Source: Pseudomonadota bacterium (lineage in GTDB: Bacteria > Pseudomonadota > Gammaproteobacteria > Steroidobacterales > Steroidobacteraceae). Taken from it: a DNA stretch of 64,000 bases. The DNA lies in assembly GCA_021777555.1 (NCBI GenBank), contig JAJYDK010000004.1:112038-176037 (forward strand), written 5' to 3'. Every line of letters starts with the position of its first letter. Position 1 is the stretch's first letter. The notes below the pieces were generated by a model. That model searched no databases. It saw only the letters and a list, made by a program, of their open reading frames with translations, and had not been told where the DNA came from. Positions 10,065 through 19,314 of the stretch are shown here, piece after piece. The position numbers and the translations under genes were made by a program.

Positions 10065-11401
10065 GCGCGGCGCCGGTGAGGGCCGGTGAGCAGCGCCTGC
10101 AGCGCCTCTCGGGGAAGCTTCCCCGTGCTGTTGCGCGGTAGCCGCTCGAGCTTCAGGAGCGGCCGCGGCAGGAACACCGGGTCGATGCGCAGGCGCAGCT
10201 CCTCGAGGATGCGTGCGGCATCGAGTGTTGGAGCCACCACGGCCGCCGCGACGCGCGTGATCCCGAGATCGTCCGCAGTGGATTCCCCAGGGAAGAAGAA
10301 CGCTGCATCGAGCACGCCCTCGATGCTGTTGATCTGGTGGGTGAGATAGGCGAGCGAGCTGCGCTTGCCGGCGATGTTGACCAGGTCCGCGAGCCGGCCC
10401 TGCAGCCGGAAGTGCTCGGCATCGGTGGGCTCGACCTCATCGCAGAGCGCGGTCGGCTGCTCGAGATGTCCGCCGCGCACCCAGGCGCGGCCGTCCTCGA
10501 GGGCAAGCCTCACGTGGGGCCAGAGCCGCCAGTCGAGCTCCCCGGCGGTGCGTCGGGTCGCGAGCTGCCCGGTCTCGGTGGAGCCGTAGATCTCCCGCAG
10601 CTGAGCCTGGAATCGCGCCTCCGCCTCGCGCGCGAGCTCCTGTGTGAGCGGCGCGGTCGCCGAGACGATGAGGTCTGCCCGCGGGATCTGTGTCTGTGAG
10701 GCGAGGAGCGCGCGCAGGTGAATGGGCGTCGTCACCAGTGCCCGCGGCCGCGGGATCGACTCGAGCAGCGCGCAGATGTCGGCGGGGTAGAATGGGTGTT
10801 CCGCGCAGAGCCTGCCGCCACTCAACAGGGGCAGCAGCACGCTCGACTCGAACCCATACATGTGTTGCGGCGGAACGGTTGCGAGCACCGCGTGAGCGCG
10901 CTCGAGGCCGAGTCGCTCGGCCCCATCGAGCACGCACCGCACGAGCCGTCCCCAGGTCTTGCGATGCGGCACCGGGGCGCCGGTCGAGCCCGAGGTGAAT
11001 ACATATGCCACCACCGAGTCGGCGGCGATCTCGGGCACCCGCCAAGGGTGGGACGAGCTCTCCGGCCCCGCGGCCGAGTCCGGGTAGCGCATCCGCGGCA
11101 GATCGATGTCGCAGTCGTGCGCGTCGGTGAGGCAGAAGACATCCGGGGCGAAGGCCGCAAGGTGGCGCACCACCTCCGGGGTATGGGTCGGGGGCAGCAG
11201 GCTCACCTTGCCCGCGCGCACGCTGGCGGCGAAGCCCACCAGGAATCGGTAGCGATCCGCGCAGACGTTGATGACGTGTCCGCCGGGTGGGAGGGCGGCA
11301 GCGAGCCGCTCGACGTCGGCGAGGAACTGCGCCGCCGGGATCGCCACGCCGGCTCGGTACGCCACCACCGCCTCGGGCACGGGGTGCGAGAACAGCGGCA
11401 A
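10061..11401 (-). CDS. AMP-dependent acyl/aryl-CoA or ACP ligase
   Basis: YVFTSGSTGAPVPHRKTW adenylation motif; EIYGSTETGQ; C-term LPRNSTGKLPREAL. Confidence 0.9.
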   Translation of the reverse strand: MPLFSHPVPEAVVAYRAGVAIPAAQFLADVERLAAALPPGGHVINVCADRYRFLVGFAASVRAGKVSLLPPTHTPEVVRHLAAFAPDVFCLTDAHDCDIDLPRMRYPDSAAGPESSSHPWRVPEIAADSVVAYVFTSGSTGAPVPHRKTWGRLVRCVLDGAERLGLERAHAVLATVPPQHMYGFESSVLLPLLSGGRLCAEHPFYPADICALLESIPRPRALVTTPIHLRALLASQTQIPRADLIVSATAPLTQELAREAEARFQAQLREIYGSTETGQLATRRTAGELDWRLWPHVRLALEDGRAWVRGGHLEQPTALCDEVEPTDAEHFRLQGRLADLVNIAGKRSSLAYLTHQINSIEGVLDAAFFFPGESTADDLGITRVAAAVVAPTLDAARILEELRLRIDPVFLPRPLLKLERLPRNSTGKLPREALQALLTGPHRRRA

Positions 11402-11413
11402 CTTGACCAGAGG

Positions 11414-11716
11414 CTATTTCGTCCTATGGGCGGCGATGTACTCGGCGAGGTGGCGCAGCGAGCGGAAGGTCTGCGCGTTCTCGGCATCGTCGGCGCGCAG
11501 CTGCACGCCGTATTGCTTGGAGACCACGAGGGCGATCTCCAGGATATCGATCGAATCGAGGCCGAGGCCCTCCCCGTAGAGGCGCGCGTCCGGATCGATC
11601 TGGCTGGCCGGCAGCTCGAGGTTGAGGGCCCCGACGATGAGCTCGGCCAGCTCGAGGACCAGGCGGGCCTCGGGCTCGATCGGGTGCACGGTGGAGGCGA
11701 GTTCGGACATCGACAT
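11414..11716 (-). CDS. acyl carrier protein
   Basis: LGLDSIDILEIAL phosphopantetheine Ser motif, ~100 aa. Confidence 0.9.
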   Translation of the reverse strand: MSMSELASTVHPIEPEARLVLELAELIVGALNLELPASQIDPDARLYGEGLGLDSIDILEIALVVSKQYGVQLRADDAENAQTFRSLRHLAEYIAAHRTK

Positions 11717-11753
11717 TGAGAAATCTTATCGTTTTAGGACCCTGCGGGCGCAA

Positions 11754-11780
11754 ATTATATGCCGAGGCCGGAAGCGGCAA
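11754..11780 (-). promoter_or_regulatory. putative sigma-70 promoter for the ACP-led part of the pigment operon
   Basis: On minus strand TTGCCG-15 bp-TATAAT (16 bp if CTTGCC), in the only sizeable gap (11717-11798) of the operon. Confidence 0.5.
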
Positions 11781-11798
11781 GCGTGACCTGCGACCGCT

Positions 11799-12572
11799 TC
11801 AGCGTCCGTTCAGGTGGCGCGCCCGACGGCGGGCCGCGAGCAGCGGCAGGCGCGCCAGGAAGCCGAAGAACAGGCGCACATGCATCGAGACGAGCAACAG
11901 GTTGTCCCGTCCGTAGCGAAAATGCGACACTCCGCCCTGGGCGGTGCTGAAGTAGCGGATGGGGGCCGGCAGGTTCACCGCCGGTATCCCGTCCCAGCAG
12001 AGGCGCACCACCGCCTCCACGTCGAAATCGAAGCGCCGCATCGCCCGGCGGGCGAGCATCTCGCGCGCCACGGGGGCGATGGGATAGACCCTGAAGCCGC
12101 AGAGCGAGTCGTGGATGCCCGCCCAGAGGGTCTCGAGATTGGCCCACCAGTTGGAGATGCGCCGCCCCTTGACGCGCACCGCCGGAGCGCTCGAGTCGAA
12201 GACCGGATCGCCGAGGATCATGGCCTCGGGGTGCGAGAGCGAGGCCTGCATGAAGGCCGGGATGCGCTCGGCGGGGTGCTGACCGTCGGAGTCGAGGGTG
12301 AGCGCGTGCGTGTAGCCGCGCCGCAGCGCCTCGGTGAAACCCTCGAGGAGCGCCGCGCCCTTGCCGCCATTTTTCGGGCGCACGATCACGGTCAGTCCGG
12401 GATCCTCCGCGGCCAGGGCCTGCAACGCCTCGCCCGTGCCGTCCGTGCTGCCGTCCACCACGACCCAGACCGGCGTCCACTGCGCACGCGCGGCGCGCAC
12501 GGTCTCGAAGACCTTCTCGCCAGGGTTGTAGCTGGGAATCAGCACCAGGTGGGTGCTCGAGGGGGCGCTCAA
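11799..12572 (-). CDS. family 2 glycosyltransferase (DPG-synthase-like)
   Basis: LVLIPSYNPGEKV...VVDGSTDGT...LTLDSDGQHPAERIP; TTG start at 12572 overlaps upstream TGA. Confidence 0.85.
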   Translation of the reverse strand: MSAPSSTHLVLIPSYNPGEKVFETVRAARAQWTPVWVVVDGSTDGTGEALQALAAEDPGLTVIVRPKNGGKGAALLEGFTEALRRGYTHALTLDSDGQHPAERIPAFMQASLSHPEAMILGDPVFDSSAPAVRVKGRRISNWWANLETLWAGIHDSLCGFRVYPIAPVAREMLARRAMRRFDFDVEAVVRLCWDGIPAVNLPAPIRYFSTAQGGVSHFRYGRDNLLLVSMHVRLFFGFLARLPLLAARRRARHLNGR

Positions 12573-13366
12573 GGGCGGTCCTTGCGCTCGGGCGGCGGGA
12601 TCTTGCCCGAGCTCGCATCGGCGAGCCAGGCGCGCTGCGGGGCGTCGGCGAGTTGCGCGCGGTACTCGCTCTCGAGCGAGCGGATGCACTCGGTCACCTC
12701 CCCGGGAGGCTCGAGACGCCGCCCGAGACGCACGCGGTAGAGGATCGGGAGCCGGGGAGCCTTCCAGAGCGGCCAGCCCTTGCTCAGGTAGGGCGAGTCG
12801 GTCTCGATGAGCACCACCTGGATGGGCGCCCCGGCGTGCCGGGCGATGACCGCGACGGCCCCGGTGAGGGGATTCACGGGGGAGACTCGCGTGCGCGTGC
12901 CCTCGGGAAAGAGGAGGACCGAGGAGCCCCGGCGAAGCTCGGCGACGGCGTCCTTGACCATGCGGCGCGGAGGATCGGAGCGGATGAAGCCGGCGAGGCG
13001 CGCGCCCGCGCCGAGGAAGACATTGCCGAGGAGCTCGGGCTTGAGGATGCAGGCGAGGTCGGGGTGGCGCGTGAGCAGCAGAATCGCATCGAAGGCGCTC
13101 GGGTGATTGGGCGCGAGCATGAGCGCCGGCCCCCCGCGCAGCGCATCGAGGGCGGTGAGCTCGAGCCGATACGCCCCCGTCAGGGTGAGAAAGCGCGAGA
13201 AGAGCCGAAAGCCGGCCGTCATGCTCTGGCGCGCCCCCGCCCGGCGCCAGCGCACCGGCAGCGGTGGCAGCACCACCAGCGCGAGCACCGTCCACGCGAG
13301 CATCATCACGGCGAGCGTGCCGAGCAGGCCGTAGGTGATCAGGTAATCCCGCGCGCGGCGCAACAC
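12569..13366 (-). CDS. PlsC-like 1-acyl-glycerol-3-phosphate acyltransferase family protein
   Basis: NHPSAFDAILL and LLFPEGTRTR motifs; GTG start at 13366 proposed. Confidence 0.82.
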   Translation of the reverse strand: MLRRARDYLITYGLLGTLAVMMLAWTVLALVVLPPLPVRWRRAGARQSMTAGFRLFSRFLTLTGAYRLELTALDALRGGPALMLAPNHPSAFDAILLLTRHPDLACILKPELLGNVFLGAGARLAGFIRSDPPRRMVKDAVAELRRGSSVLLFPEGTRTRVSPVNPLTGAVAVIARHAGAPIQVVLIETDSPYLSKGWPLWKAPRLPILYRVRLGRRLEPPGEVTECIRSLESEYRAQLADAPQRAWLADASSGKIPPPERKDRP

Positions 13367-13371
13367 GGGGC

Positions 13372-14379
13372 TCAGGCCCGCTGGCCCACGGCCTCGATCT
13401 CCATCGACAGATCGTGCCGGCAGACGTCGGCTCTCAGGTAGACCCTCGGGGCCCGCGTGCCGACGGCGGAGTCGATCTCGGCCCGGATGAGCGGCAGATC
13501 CTCCGGATGGCGCACGTACACCTTGTAGGCGAGGGAGTCGAGGCGGAACGTCCCGACCTTCAGGCGGTTGGCCTCCCCGATGAGCGCCTCGATGTTGGTG
13601 AGCGTCTCGCGCGTCTGCGCGGCCGGATCCCCCTCGTGCAGCGTGCGATGTCCGAGGATGCTCGAAGTGCCGGAGATGAACAGCGTCGCGCCACGATGGC
13701 GCACCAGGGCGGCGCGCGAGAAGCTCGGGGCGCGCGGGCCGTACTGCGCCGGGTAGTGATAGGCGCTCACCTGGCGGGGGTTCTCGATGAAGGCGGGCGC
13801 CGTGCGCCCGGCGAGGAAGTAGATCGAGAGCGGGCCGGCGGTGCTGCCGAGCGCGCTCGCGGCCGGCACATTGCCGCGGATGTCGCGCCCGCAGGCGAGG
13901 AGCGCCTCCTGGCGCGCGCTGTTGAACTGGCGATAGCGCTCCGTGCCGCGGCTCTCGAGGTTGATGTCGGGCAGGTAGTTCCACACCCGCAGCAGCTGAG
14001 CGAAACCGCTCGCCTCGAGCGTCGCATGCATCTCTCGATAGGCGCGCTCCGTGGCGCGCTCGAGCCCGGTGTGGCCGGCCGCGGGGGCCTCCTCGGACAG
14101 GTGCAGGCTCCCGAAGAGGAACTCATCGCTGTGCGCGTAGCGGATCGCCCCGTGGGAGCCCGTGCGCGTGCGGCCCGCGATGCGCCAACACTCGATCGCC
14201 GCGGCATGACCGTCGAGCAGCGGCATCGACACCCGGGCGAGCGGCAGATCGGCGGGGCAGGCGAGGGGGGCGGTCGGGGCGCTGTGCGCCTCGCCGCTGA
14301 ACAGCGCCGCGCCCAAAGCGCCCTCCCAGGACGGTTCGGGCGTGGTCAGCAACTCCAGGTGCAGGTCGGGGTGTTCCAT
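13372..14379 (-). CDS. chorismatase / XanB2-type (pteridine-dependent-deoxygenase-like) 3-hydroxybenzoate synthase candidate
   Basis: From ATG 14379: MEHPDLHLELLTT...; LLRVWNYLPDIN, YRQFNSARQEAL, ISGTSSILGH; XanB2/FkbO/Hyg5-like. Confidence 0.8.
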   Translation of the reverse strand: MEHPDLHLELLTTPEPSWEGALGAALFSGEAHSAPTAPLACPADLPLARVSMPLLDGHAAAIECWRIAGRTRTGSHGAIRYAHSDEFLFGSLHLSEEAPAAGHTGLERATERAYREMHATLEASGFAQLLRVWNYLPDINLESRGTERYRQFNSARQEALLACGRDIRGNVPAASALGSTAGPLSIYFLAGRTAPAFIENPRQVSAYHYPAQYGPRAPSFSRAALVRHRGATLFISGTSSILGHRTLHEGDPAAQTRETLTNIEALIGEANRLKVGTFRLDSLAYKVYVRHPEDLPLIRAEIDSAVGTRAPRVYLRADVCRHDLSMEIEAVGQRA

Positions 14380-14402
14380 GCGGTCGGCACTGCGCGCCCT
14401 GC

Positions 14403-15719
14403 TCAGGCGCAACGGATGTTTCTCGAGCGCCGGCGCAGGGCCGCGAGCGAGCGGCCCGGCATGGCGAGCGAGTTCAGATAGTAAAGGACCTGGAAGAGGC
14501 GCAGCGAGCGCCACAGCGGCGTGTCCTCGTAGAGGTCGCCCGAGAGGAACGAGAGCAGCGCCTCGCGCACGCGCAGCGGATTGCGCGGCTTCATGAACAG
14601 CGACTGCATGGCCGGGTGGTTCATGCGGTAGATGAACCAGGCGAAGCGCTCGGGACCGAGGCGCACCCGGCGCTCGAAGCGGCGCATCGCCTCGTGCCGG
14701 CGGCGTGGGTCGCCCAGGCACGCATCGATCGTCTCGGCGGCGGCGACGCCGCCGATCATCGCGAACAGCACGCCCGAGGAGAACACCGGGTCGATGAACG
14801 AGTAGGCATCCCCCACCAGCAGATATCGCTCGCCGTGGGTGTGCGCGCAGCGGTAGGTGTAACTGCCGCTCGCCTCGACCCCGGTGACCCTCTCGGCCCC
14901 CTCGAGGCGCGCCGCGAGCGGCGGGGAGAGCGCGATGGTGTCCCGAAAGAACGCCTCGAGCGGGCCCTTGCGCGCCTTCATGTAGTACGGCCAGACCACC
15001 GCGCCCACACTGGTGATGCCGTCGGCGAGGGGTATGAACCAGAACCATCCGTGCTCGAACCAGAAGATGGTGATGTCACCGGCCCGATCGCCCTGCTCAT
15101 GGCGCCACGCTCCCTTGAAATGCGCGTACAGGGCGCAGCTCGCGTGCCGCGGGTTGCGCTCCTTGATCCCGAGCCGGCTGCCGAGGAATGTGTCACGTCC
15201 GGAGGCATCGATGAGGTAACGCGGCCGCCAGGTCGTGCGCGCTCCCTCCTCGCCCTCGGTGCGCACCAACAGCGCATCGCGCGCGGGAAACTCCACCTCC
15301 TGCGCCCGGCAGCCCTCGATCACCCGCGCCCCGAGGCGCTCGGCGCGGCGCAGCAGAATCTCATCGAACGCGGAGCGCCGCACCTGGTAGGCCGAGGGCA
15401 GCGCGCGGTTCCAACTGTCGTCGAAGCAGAAGCGCTCGCTCCTGCCGTGCGCGGGCGAGTGGAACTCCGCGCCGTGCTTCGGCATGCCGATGGCGCGGAT
15501 CTGCTCCGCCACCCCCAGCCGCTCAAAGAGCGGCAGGTTCGCCGGCAGGAGCGACTCCCCGATATGAAACCGAGGGTGGCGCGAGCGCTCGATGAGCACC
15601 ACGCGGTGACCGGCCTCGGCGAGCACGGCCGCCGCGCTCGAGCCGCCCGGCCCCCCACCGACGATGAGCACATCGGGCTCCTCCGGCGCCGGAGGCGTCG
15701 GTTGCGCGTGGGAGGCCAC
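14403..15719 (-). CDS. FAD-dependent oxidoreductase, flavin-halogenase-like
   Basis: GGGPGGSSAA FAD motif; WFWFIP matches WxWxIP of flavin-dependent halogenases; GDAYSFIDPVFSSG. Confidence 0.85.
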   Translation of the reverse strand: MASHAQPTPPAPEEPDVLIVGGGPGGSSAAAVLAEAGHRVVLIERSRHPRFHIGESLLPANLPLFERLGVAEQIRAIGMPKHGAEFHSPAHGRSERFCFDDSWNRALPSAYQVRRSAFDEILLRRAERLGARVIEGCRAQEVEFPARDALLVRTEGEEGARTTWRPRYLIDASGRDTFLGSRLGIKERNPRHASCALYAHFKGAWRHEQGDRAGDITIFWFEHGWFWFIPLADGITSVGAVVWPYYMKARKGPLEAFFRDTIALSPPLAARLEGAERVTGVEASGSYTYRCAHTHGERYLLVGDAYSFIDPVFSSGVLFAMIGGVAAAETIDACLGDPRRRHEAMRRFERRVRLGPERFAWFIYRMNHPAMQSLFMKPRNPLRVREALLSFLSGDLYEDTPLWRSLRLFQVLYYLNSLAMPGRSLAALRRRSRNIRCA

Positions 15720-15728
15720 GGCGCGGGG

Positions 15729-16160
15729 CTACTTCCGGTGGTGCAGCGCCGTCTTGGCGCGGTGCGCATCGCCCGCCACGGCGTGGCCGACCTTCTTCGC
15801 CCCGTGCGCGATCGCATGCCCGGTGGACTTGGCGCCGCGGGCGATCACATGGCCCGTGTGCCGCGCCTCGCGCGCAACGGTGTGCCCGACCCGCTTGGAG
15901 TCGCGCTTGATCCGCCGGCGCGTGGGGCGGGTATCCCGGGCCACCGTGTGGCCGAAGCGGCGCGAGTCGATGGCGACGTGATGGCCGATGTCCTTGGCGC
16001 TGTGGGCAATCGCGAGTCCGGCGCTGCGGGCATCGCGCGCGATCGTGTGGCCGACATCCTTGAAGTCCGCGCGCACGGTGTTCTGGGTGGCCGAGGCCGT
16101 CCGGGCGAAGGCGCCCAGCGCCAGGGCGAGGAGGCAGGCAAGGAGGGTGGCAGGCTTCAT
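15729..16160 (-). CDS. secreted 11-residue-repeat (hendecad) His/Ala/Arg-rich protein
   Basis: Signal peptide MKPATLLACLLALALGAFARTASA followed by nine tandem 11-mers of type xGHxxAxxAxx. Confidence 0.7.
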   Translation of the reverse strand: MKPATLLACLLALALGAFARTASATQNTVRADFKDVGHTIARDARSAGLAIAHSAKDIGHHVAIDSRRFGHTVARDTRPTRRRIKRDSKRVGHTVAREARHTGHVIARGAKSTGHAIAHGAKKVGHAVAGDAHRAKTALHHRK

Positions 16161-16253
16161 GGGGGCGTGCTCACGTGAAAAGCTGCCGCCGATGTTACCC
16201 GATGTTGGCTCTCGAGGTGCCAATTGTCACCCGGTTCGGGCACACTCGGACGG

Positions 16254-17969
16254 ATGAGCACCGACCGGCTGCCGATCTCGGTTCAGAAGACCCGCCTGGT
16301 CCCGGGGCGATGGGATGTGCTCGCCTTTTTCCTGGTGGTGGGGGCCCTGGTGTACCTCGCCCATGCCGGCCTCGGGCTCGTCGCGCCCCTCTCGCACCTC
16401 ACCGCCGAGCACATCTCCCTCAATCCGCGGGTGCTGCCGGGGTACGCCGCCCAGACGGCGCTGCGCATGCTCGTCGCGATGGGCGCCTCGCTCCTTTTCA
16501 CCTTCACGTACGCGACGCTCGCCGCCAAGAGCCGGCGCGCCGCGACGGTGCTCGTGCCGCTCCTCGACATCCTCCAGTCGGTGCCCATCCTCGGGTTCTC
16601 CTTCACCATCGTCTTCTTCCTCTCGCTCACCCCCGGTCGCGTGGCCGGCGCGGAGATGGCCGCGGTGTTCCTCGTCTTCACCAGCCAGGCGTGGAACATG
16701 GCCTTCAGCTTCTACCACTCGCTGCGCAGCATTCCGGCGGAGCTCGATGAGGCGGCGAGGAGCTTTAACCTCGGACCGTGGATGCGCTTCTGGCGCCTGG
16801 AAGTGCCCTTCGCCATGCCCGCACTCATCTGGAACATGATGATGTCCATGTCGGGCGGTTGGTTCTTCGTGGTGGCCGCCGAGGCGATCAGCGTGGGACA
16901 CACCACGGTGACGCTGCCGGGGATCGGCTCCTACATCGCCCGTGCGATCGCCGCGCGCGACCTCGGAGCCATCGGCTGGGCGATCGGCGCCATGAGCGTC
17001 GTCATCCTGATCTACGACCAGATCATCTTCCGCCCGCTCATCGCGAGCGCCGACTGGTTCCGCCTCGAGCAGGAGGCGGGGCTCTCCCCGAGCCGCTCCT
17101 GGGCGCTCACGATGATGCGCCACTCGCGGCTGCTCTCGCTCGGCTCCCACGCGCTCGCGGGCCTGCTGCGCTTCGGGAACCGCGGTCCCGGCGCGCCGCG
17201 GCCGAAGCCCACCGCCGGCCGCCGGCGCCTGACGGATCTCCTCTGGTATGCGGCGGTGCTCGCCGTGGTCGGGGTGGGGGCGTGGAAGACGGGGCACTTC
17301 GTGTTCTCGAGCATTCCCGCCGCGCAGATCGGGCACGTGGTGATGCTCGGCCTTTACACGCTGCTGCGGGTCGTGGTGCTCATCGCCCTGGCGAGTCTCG
17401 TGTGGGTGCCGATCGGGGTGCACATCGGCATGCGCCCGCGGCTGGCGGCCGCGGCGCAGCCGGTGGCGCAGTTCCTCGCGGCCTTTCCGGTCAACCTGCT
17501 CTTTCCCGTGGTGGTCTGGGGGATCGTGCGCTTCCGGCTCGATGCGAACATCTGGCTGAGCCCGCTCATGGTGCTCGGCACCCAGTGGTACATCCTCTTT
17601 AACGTGATCGTGGGCGCCTCCTCGATCTCGATGGACCTGAAGTACGTCGGCGAGAACCTGCGGGTGCGCGGCTGGCTGTGGTGGCGCCGGATCGCCCTGC
17701 CGGCGGTGTTTCCGTTCTACGTGACCGGCGCGATCACCGCCGCCGGCGGCTCGTGGAACGCGAGCATCGTCGCGGAGGTCGCCAACTGGGGCAACAAGCA
17801 CCTTGCCGCCCAGGGCCTGGGCGCCTACATCGCCGATGCCACCGCCTCGGGTAATTTCGCGCGCACGGTGCTCGGCATCGTGGTGATGAGCGTGTTCGTG
17901 GTCATCATCAACCGGGTATTCTGGCGGCCGCTCTACGCGCGCGCCGAGCGCAAATTCCGCATGAGCTGA
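16254..17969 (+). CDS. ABC transporter permease, two fused NitT/TauT-type permease domains
   Basis: Two inner-membrane halves each with an EAA-like loop (ELDEAARSFNLGPWMRFWRLEVPFAMPAL; LKYVGENLRVRGWLWWRRIALPAVFP). Confidence 0.88.
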   Translation: MSTDRLPISVQKTRLVPGRWDVLAFFLVVGALVYLAHAGLGLVAPLSHLTAEHISLNPRVLPGYAAQTALRMLVAMGASLLFTFTYATLAAKSRRAATVLVPLLDILQSVPILGFSFTIVFFLSLTPGRVAGAEMAAVFLVFTSQAWNMAFSFYHSLRSIPAELDEAARSFNLGPWMRFWRLEVPFAMPALIWNMMMSMSGGWFFVVAAEAISVGHTTVTLPGIGSYIARAIAARDLGAIGWAIGAMSVVILIYDQIIFRPLIASADWFRLEQEAGLSPSRSWALTMMRHSRLLSLGSHALAGLLRFGNRGPGAPRPKPTAGRRRLTDLLWYAAVLAVVGVGAWKTGHFVFSSIPAAQIGHVVMLGLYTLLRVVVLIALASLVWVPIGVHIGMRPRLAAAAQPVAQFLAAFPVNLLFPVVVWGIVRFRLDANIWLSPLMVLGTQWYILFNVIVGASSISMDLKYVGENLRVRGWLWWRRIALPAVFPFYVTGAITAAGGSWNASIVAEVANWGNKHLAAQGLGAYIADATASGNFARTVLGIVVMSVFVVIINRVFWRPLYARAERKFRMS

Positions 17970-17988
17970 GCGCCAGCAGGAGGTCCCC

Positions 17989-19314
17989 ATGAACGCCAAC
18001 CCGCATCGCGCCATCGCCGAGCCGCTGCTCGAGGTGCAGGGTGTCGGCAAGAGCTTCTGGAAGCCCGACGGCGATGAGCTCGTGGTGCTCGATGATGTGA
18101 ACCTGACGCTCCGTCCCGGGGAGATCGTCGGGCTCCTCGGCCGTTCGGGGTCGGGCAAGTCGACGCTGCTGCGCCTAATTGCCGGCCTCGATGCCCCGAC
18201 GCGCGGCAAGGTGAGCTATCTCGGCTCGCCCGTGGGCGGGCCCGCGCGGGGCATCTCCATGGTGTTCCAGAGCTTCGCGCTCTTCCCGTGGCTCACGGTG
18301 CTCGGCAACGTGCAGCTCGGGCTCGAGGCGCTGCGCCTCTCGGAGGCCGAGATCCGCAAGCGCTCGCTCGAGGCCATCGACCTGATCGGACTCGACGGCT
18401 ACGAGTCGGCCTTTCCGCGCGAGCTCTCGGGCGGCATGCGCCAGCGGGTGGGCTTTGCGCGCGCGCTCGTGGTGCATCCCAACATCCTGTTGATGGACGA
18501 GCCGTTCTCGGCGCTCGATGTGCTCACCGCCGAGACGCTGCGCAGTGATTTCATCGAGCTCTGGGGGCAGGGGGAGCTGCCGATCGGGGCGGTGCTGCTC
18601 GTCACCCACAACATCGAGGAGGCGGTGCAGATGTGCGACCGCTTGCTCATCTTCTCGACCCATCCGGGCAGGGTGGTGAGTGAGATCCTGGTCGACCTGC
18701 CTCACCCGCGCACCGCCGTCGACCCGACCTTCCGCGCGCTGGTCGACCGGGTCTACACCGAGATGACCGCCAAGCCGCGAGGCACCCGCGGCGCCGGCCG
18801 TGCGGAGCGCATCGCGGCCATGGCCCTCGACAGCGCGCTCATCCACGTCTCGACCAACCTGCTCGCGGGCATGCTGGAGGCGGTGAGCGAGCCGCCCTAC
18901 GGGGGACGGGCCGACCTGCCGGCGATCGGCCAGGCGCTGCACATGGAGGCCGATGACCTTCTCCCGGTGGCCGAGGCGCTGCAGCTGCTGCGCTTCGCCG
19001 AGGTGGAGGGGGGCGATATCCGCCTGACCGAGGCGGGACTCACCTTCGCCCGCTCCGACACCGATGAGCGCAAGGCGCTCTTCGCGCGCCACCTCATCGC
19101 CCACGTGCCGCTCGCGGCCCACGTGCGCCGCGTGCTCGATGAGCGCAGCAGCCATCGCGCGCCGAAGAGCCGCTTTCTCGATGAGCTCGAGGACCACATG
19201 ACCGAGGAGGCGGCCGAGCAGACCCTGCGCGCCCTCATCAGCTGGGGCCGCTACGCCGAGCTGTTCGCCTACGACGATCAGCGGCAGGTGTTCACGCTGG
19301 AAAACCCCGCGTGA
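17989..19314 (+). CDS. ABC transporter ATP-binding protein with C-terminal AAA-associated extension
   Basis: GRSGSGKST Walker A, LSGGMRQR signature, LLMDEPFSALD Walker B; ~180-aa C-terminal extension. Confidence 0.9.
   Translation: MNANPHRAIAEPLLEVQGVGKSFWKPDGDELVVLDDVNLTLRPGEIVGLLGRSGSGKSTLLRLIAGLDAPTRGKVSYLGSPVGGPARGISMVFQSFALFPWLTVLGNVQLGLEALRLSEAEIRKRSLEAIDLIGLDGYESAFPRELSGGMRQRVGFARALVVHPNILLMDEPFSALDVLTAETLRSDFIELWGQGELPIGAVLLVTHNIEEAVQMCDRLLIFSTHPGRVVSEILVDLPHPRTAVDPTFRALVDRVYTEMTAKPRGTRGAGRAERIAAMALDSALIHVSTNLLAGMLEAVSEPPYGGRADLPAIGQALHMEADDLLPVAEALQLLRFAEVEGGDIRLTEAGLTFARSDTDERKALFARHLIAHVPLAAHVRRVLDERSSHRAPKSRFLDELEDHMTEEAAEQTLRALISWGRYAELFAYDDQRQVFTLENPA

Noticed and set aside
11799-13295. 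498-aa ORF read as one protein
   Set aside because: Only the part from TTG 12572 is GT2-like; the upstream part overlaps the PlsC-like gene in another frame.
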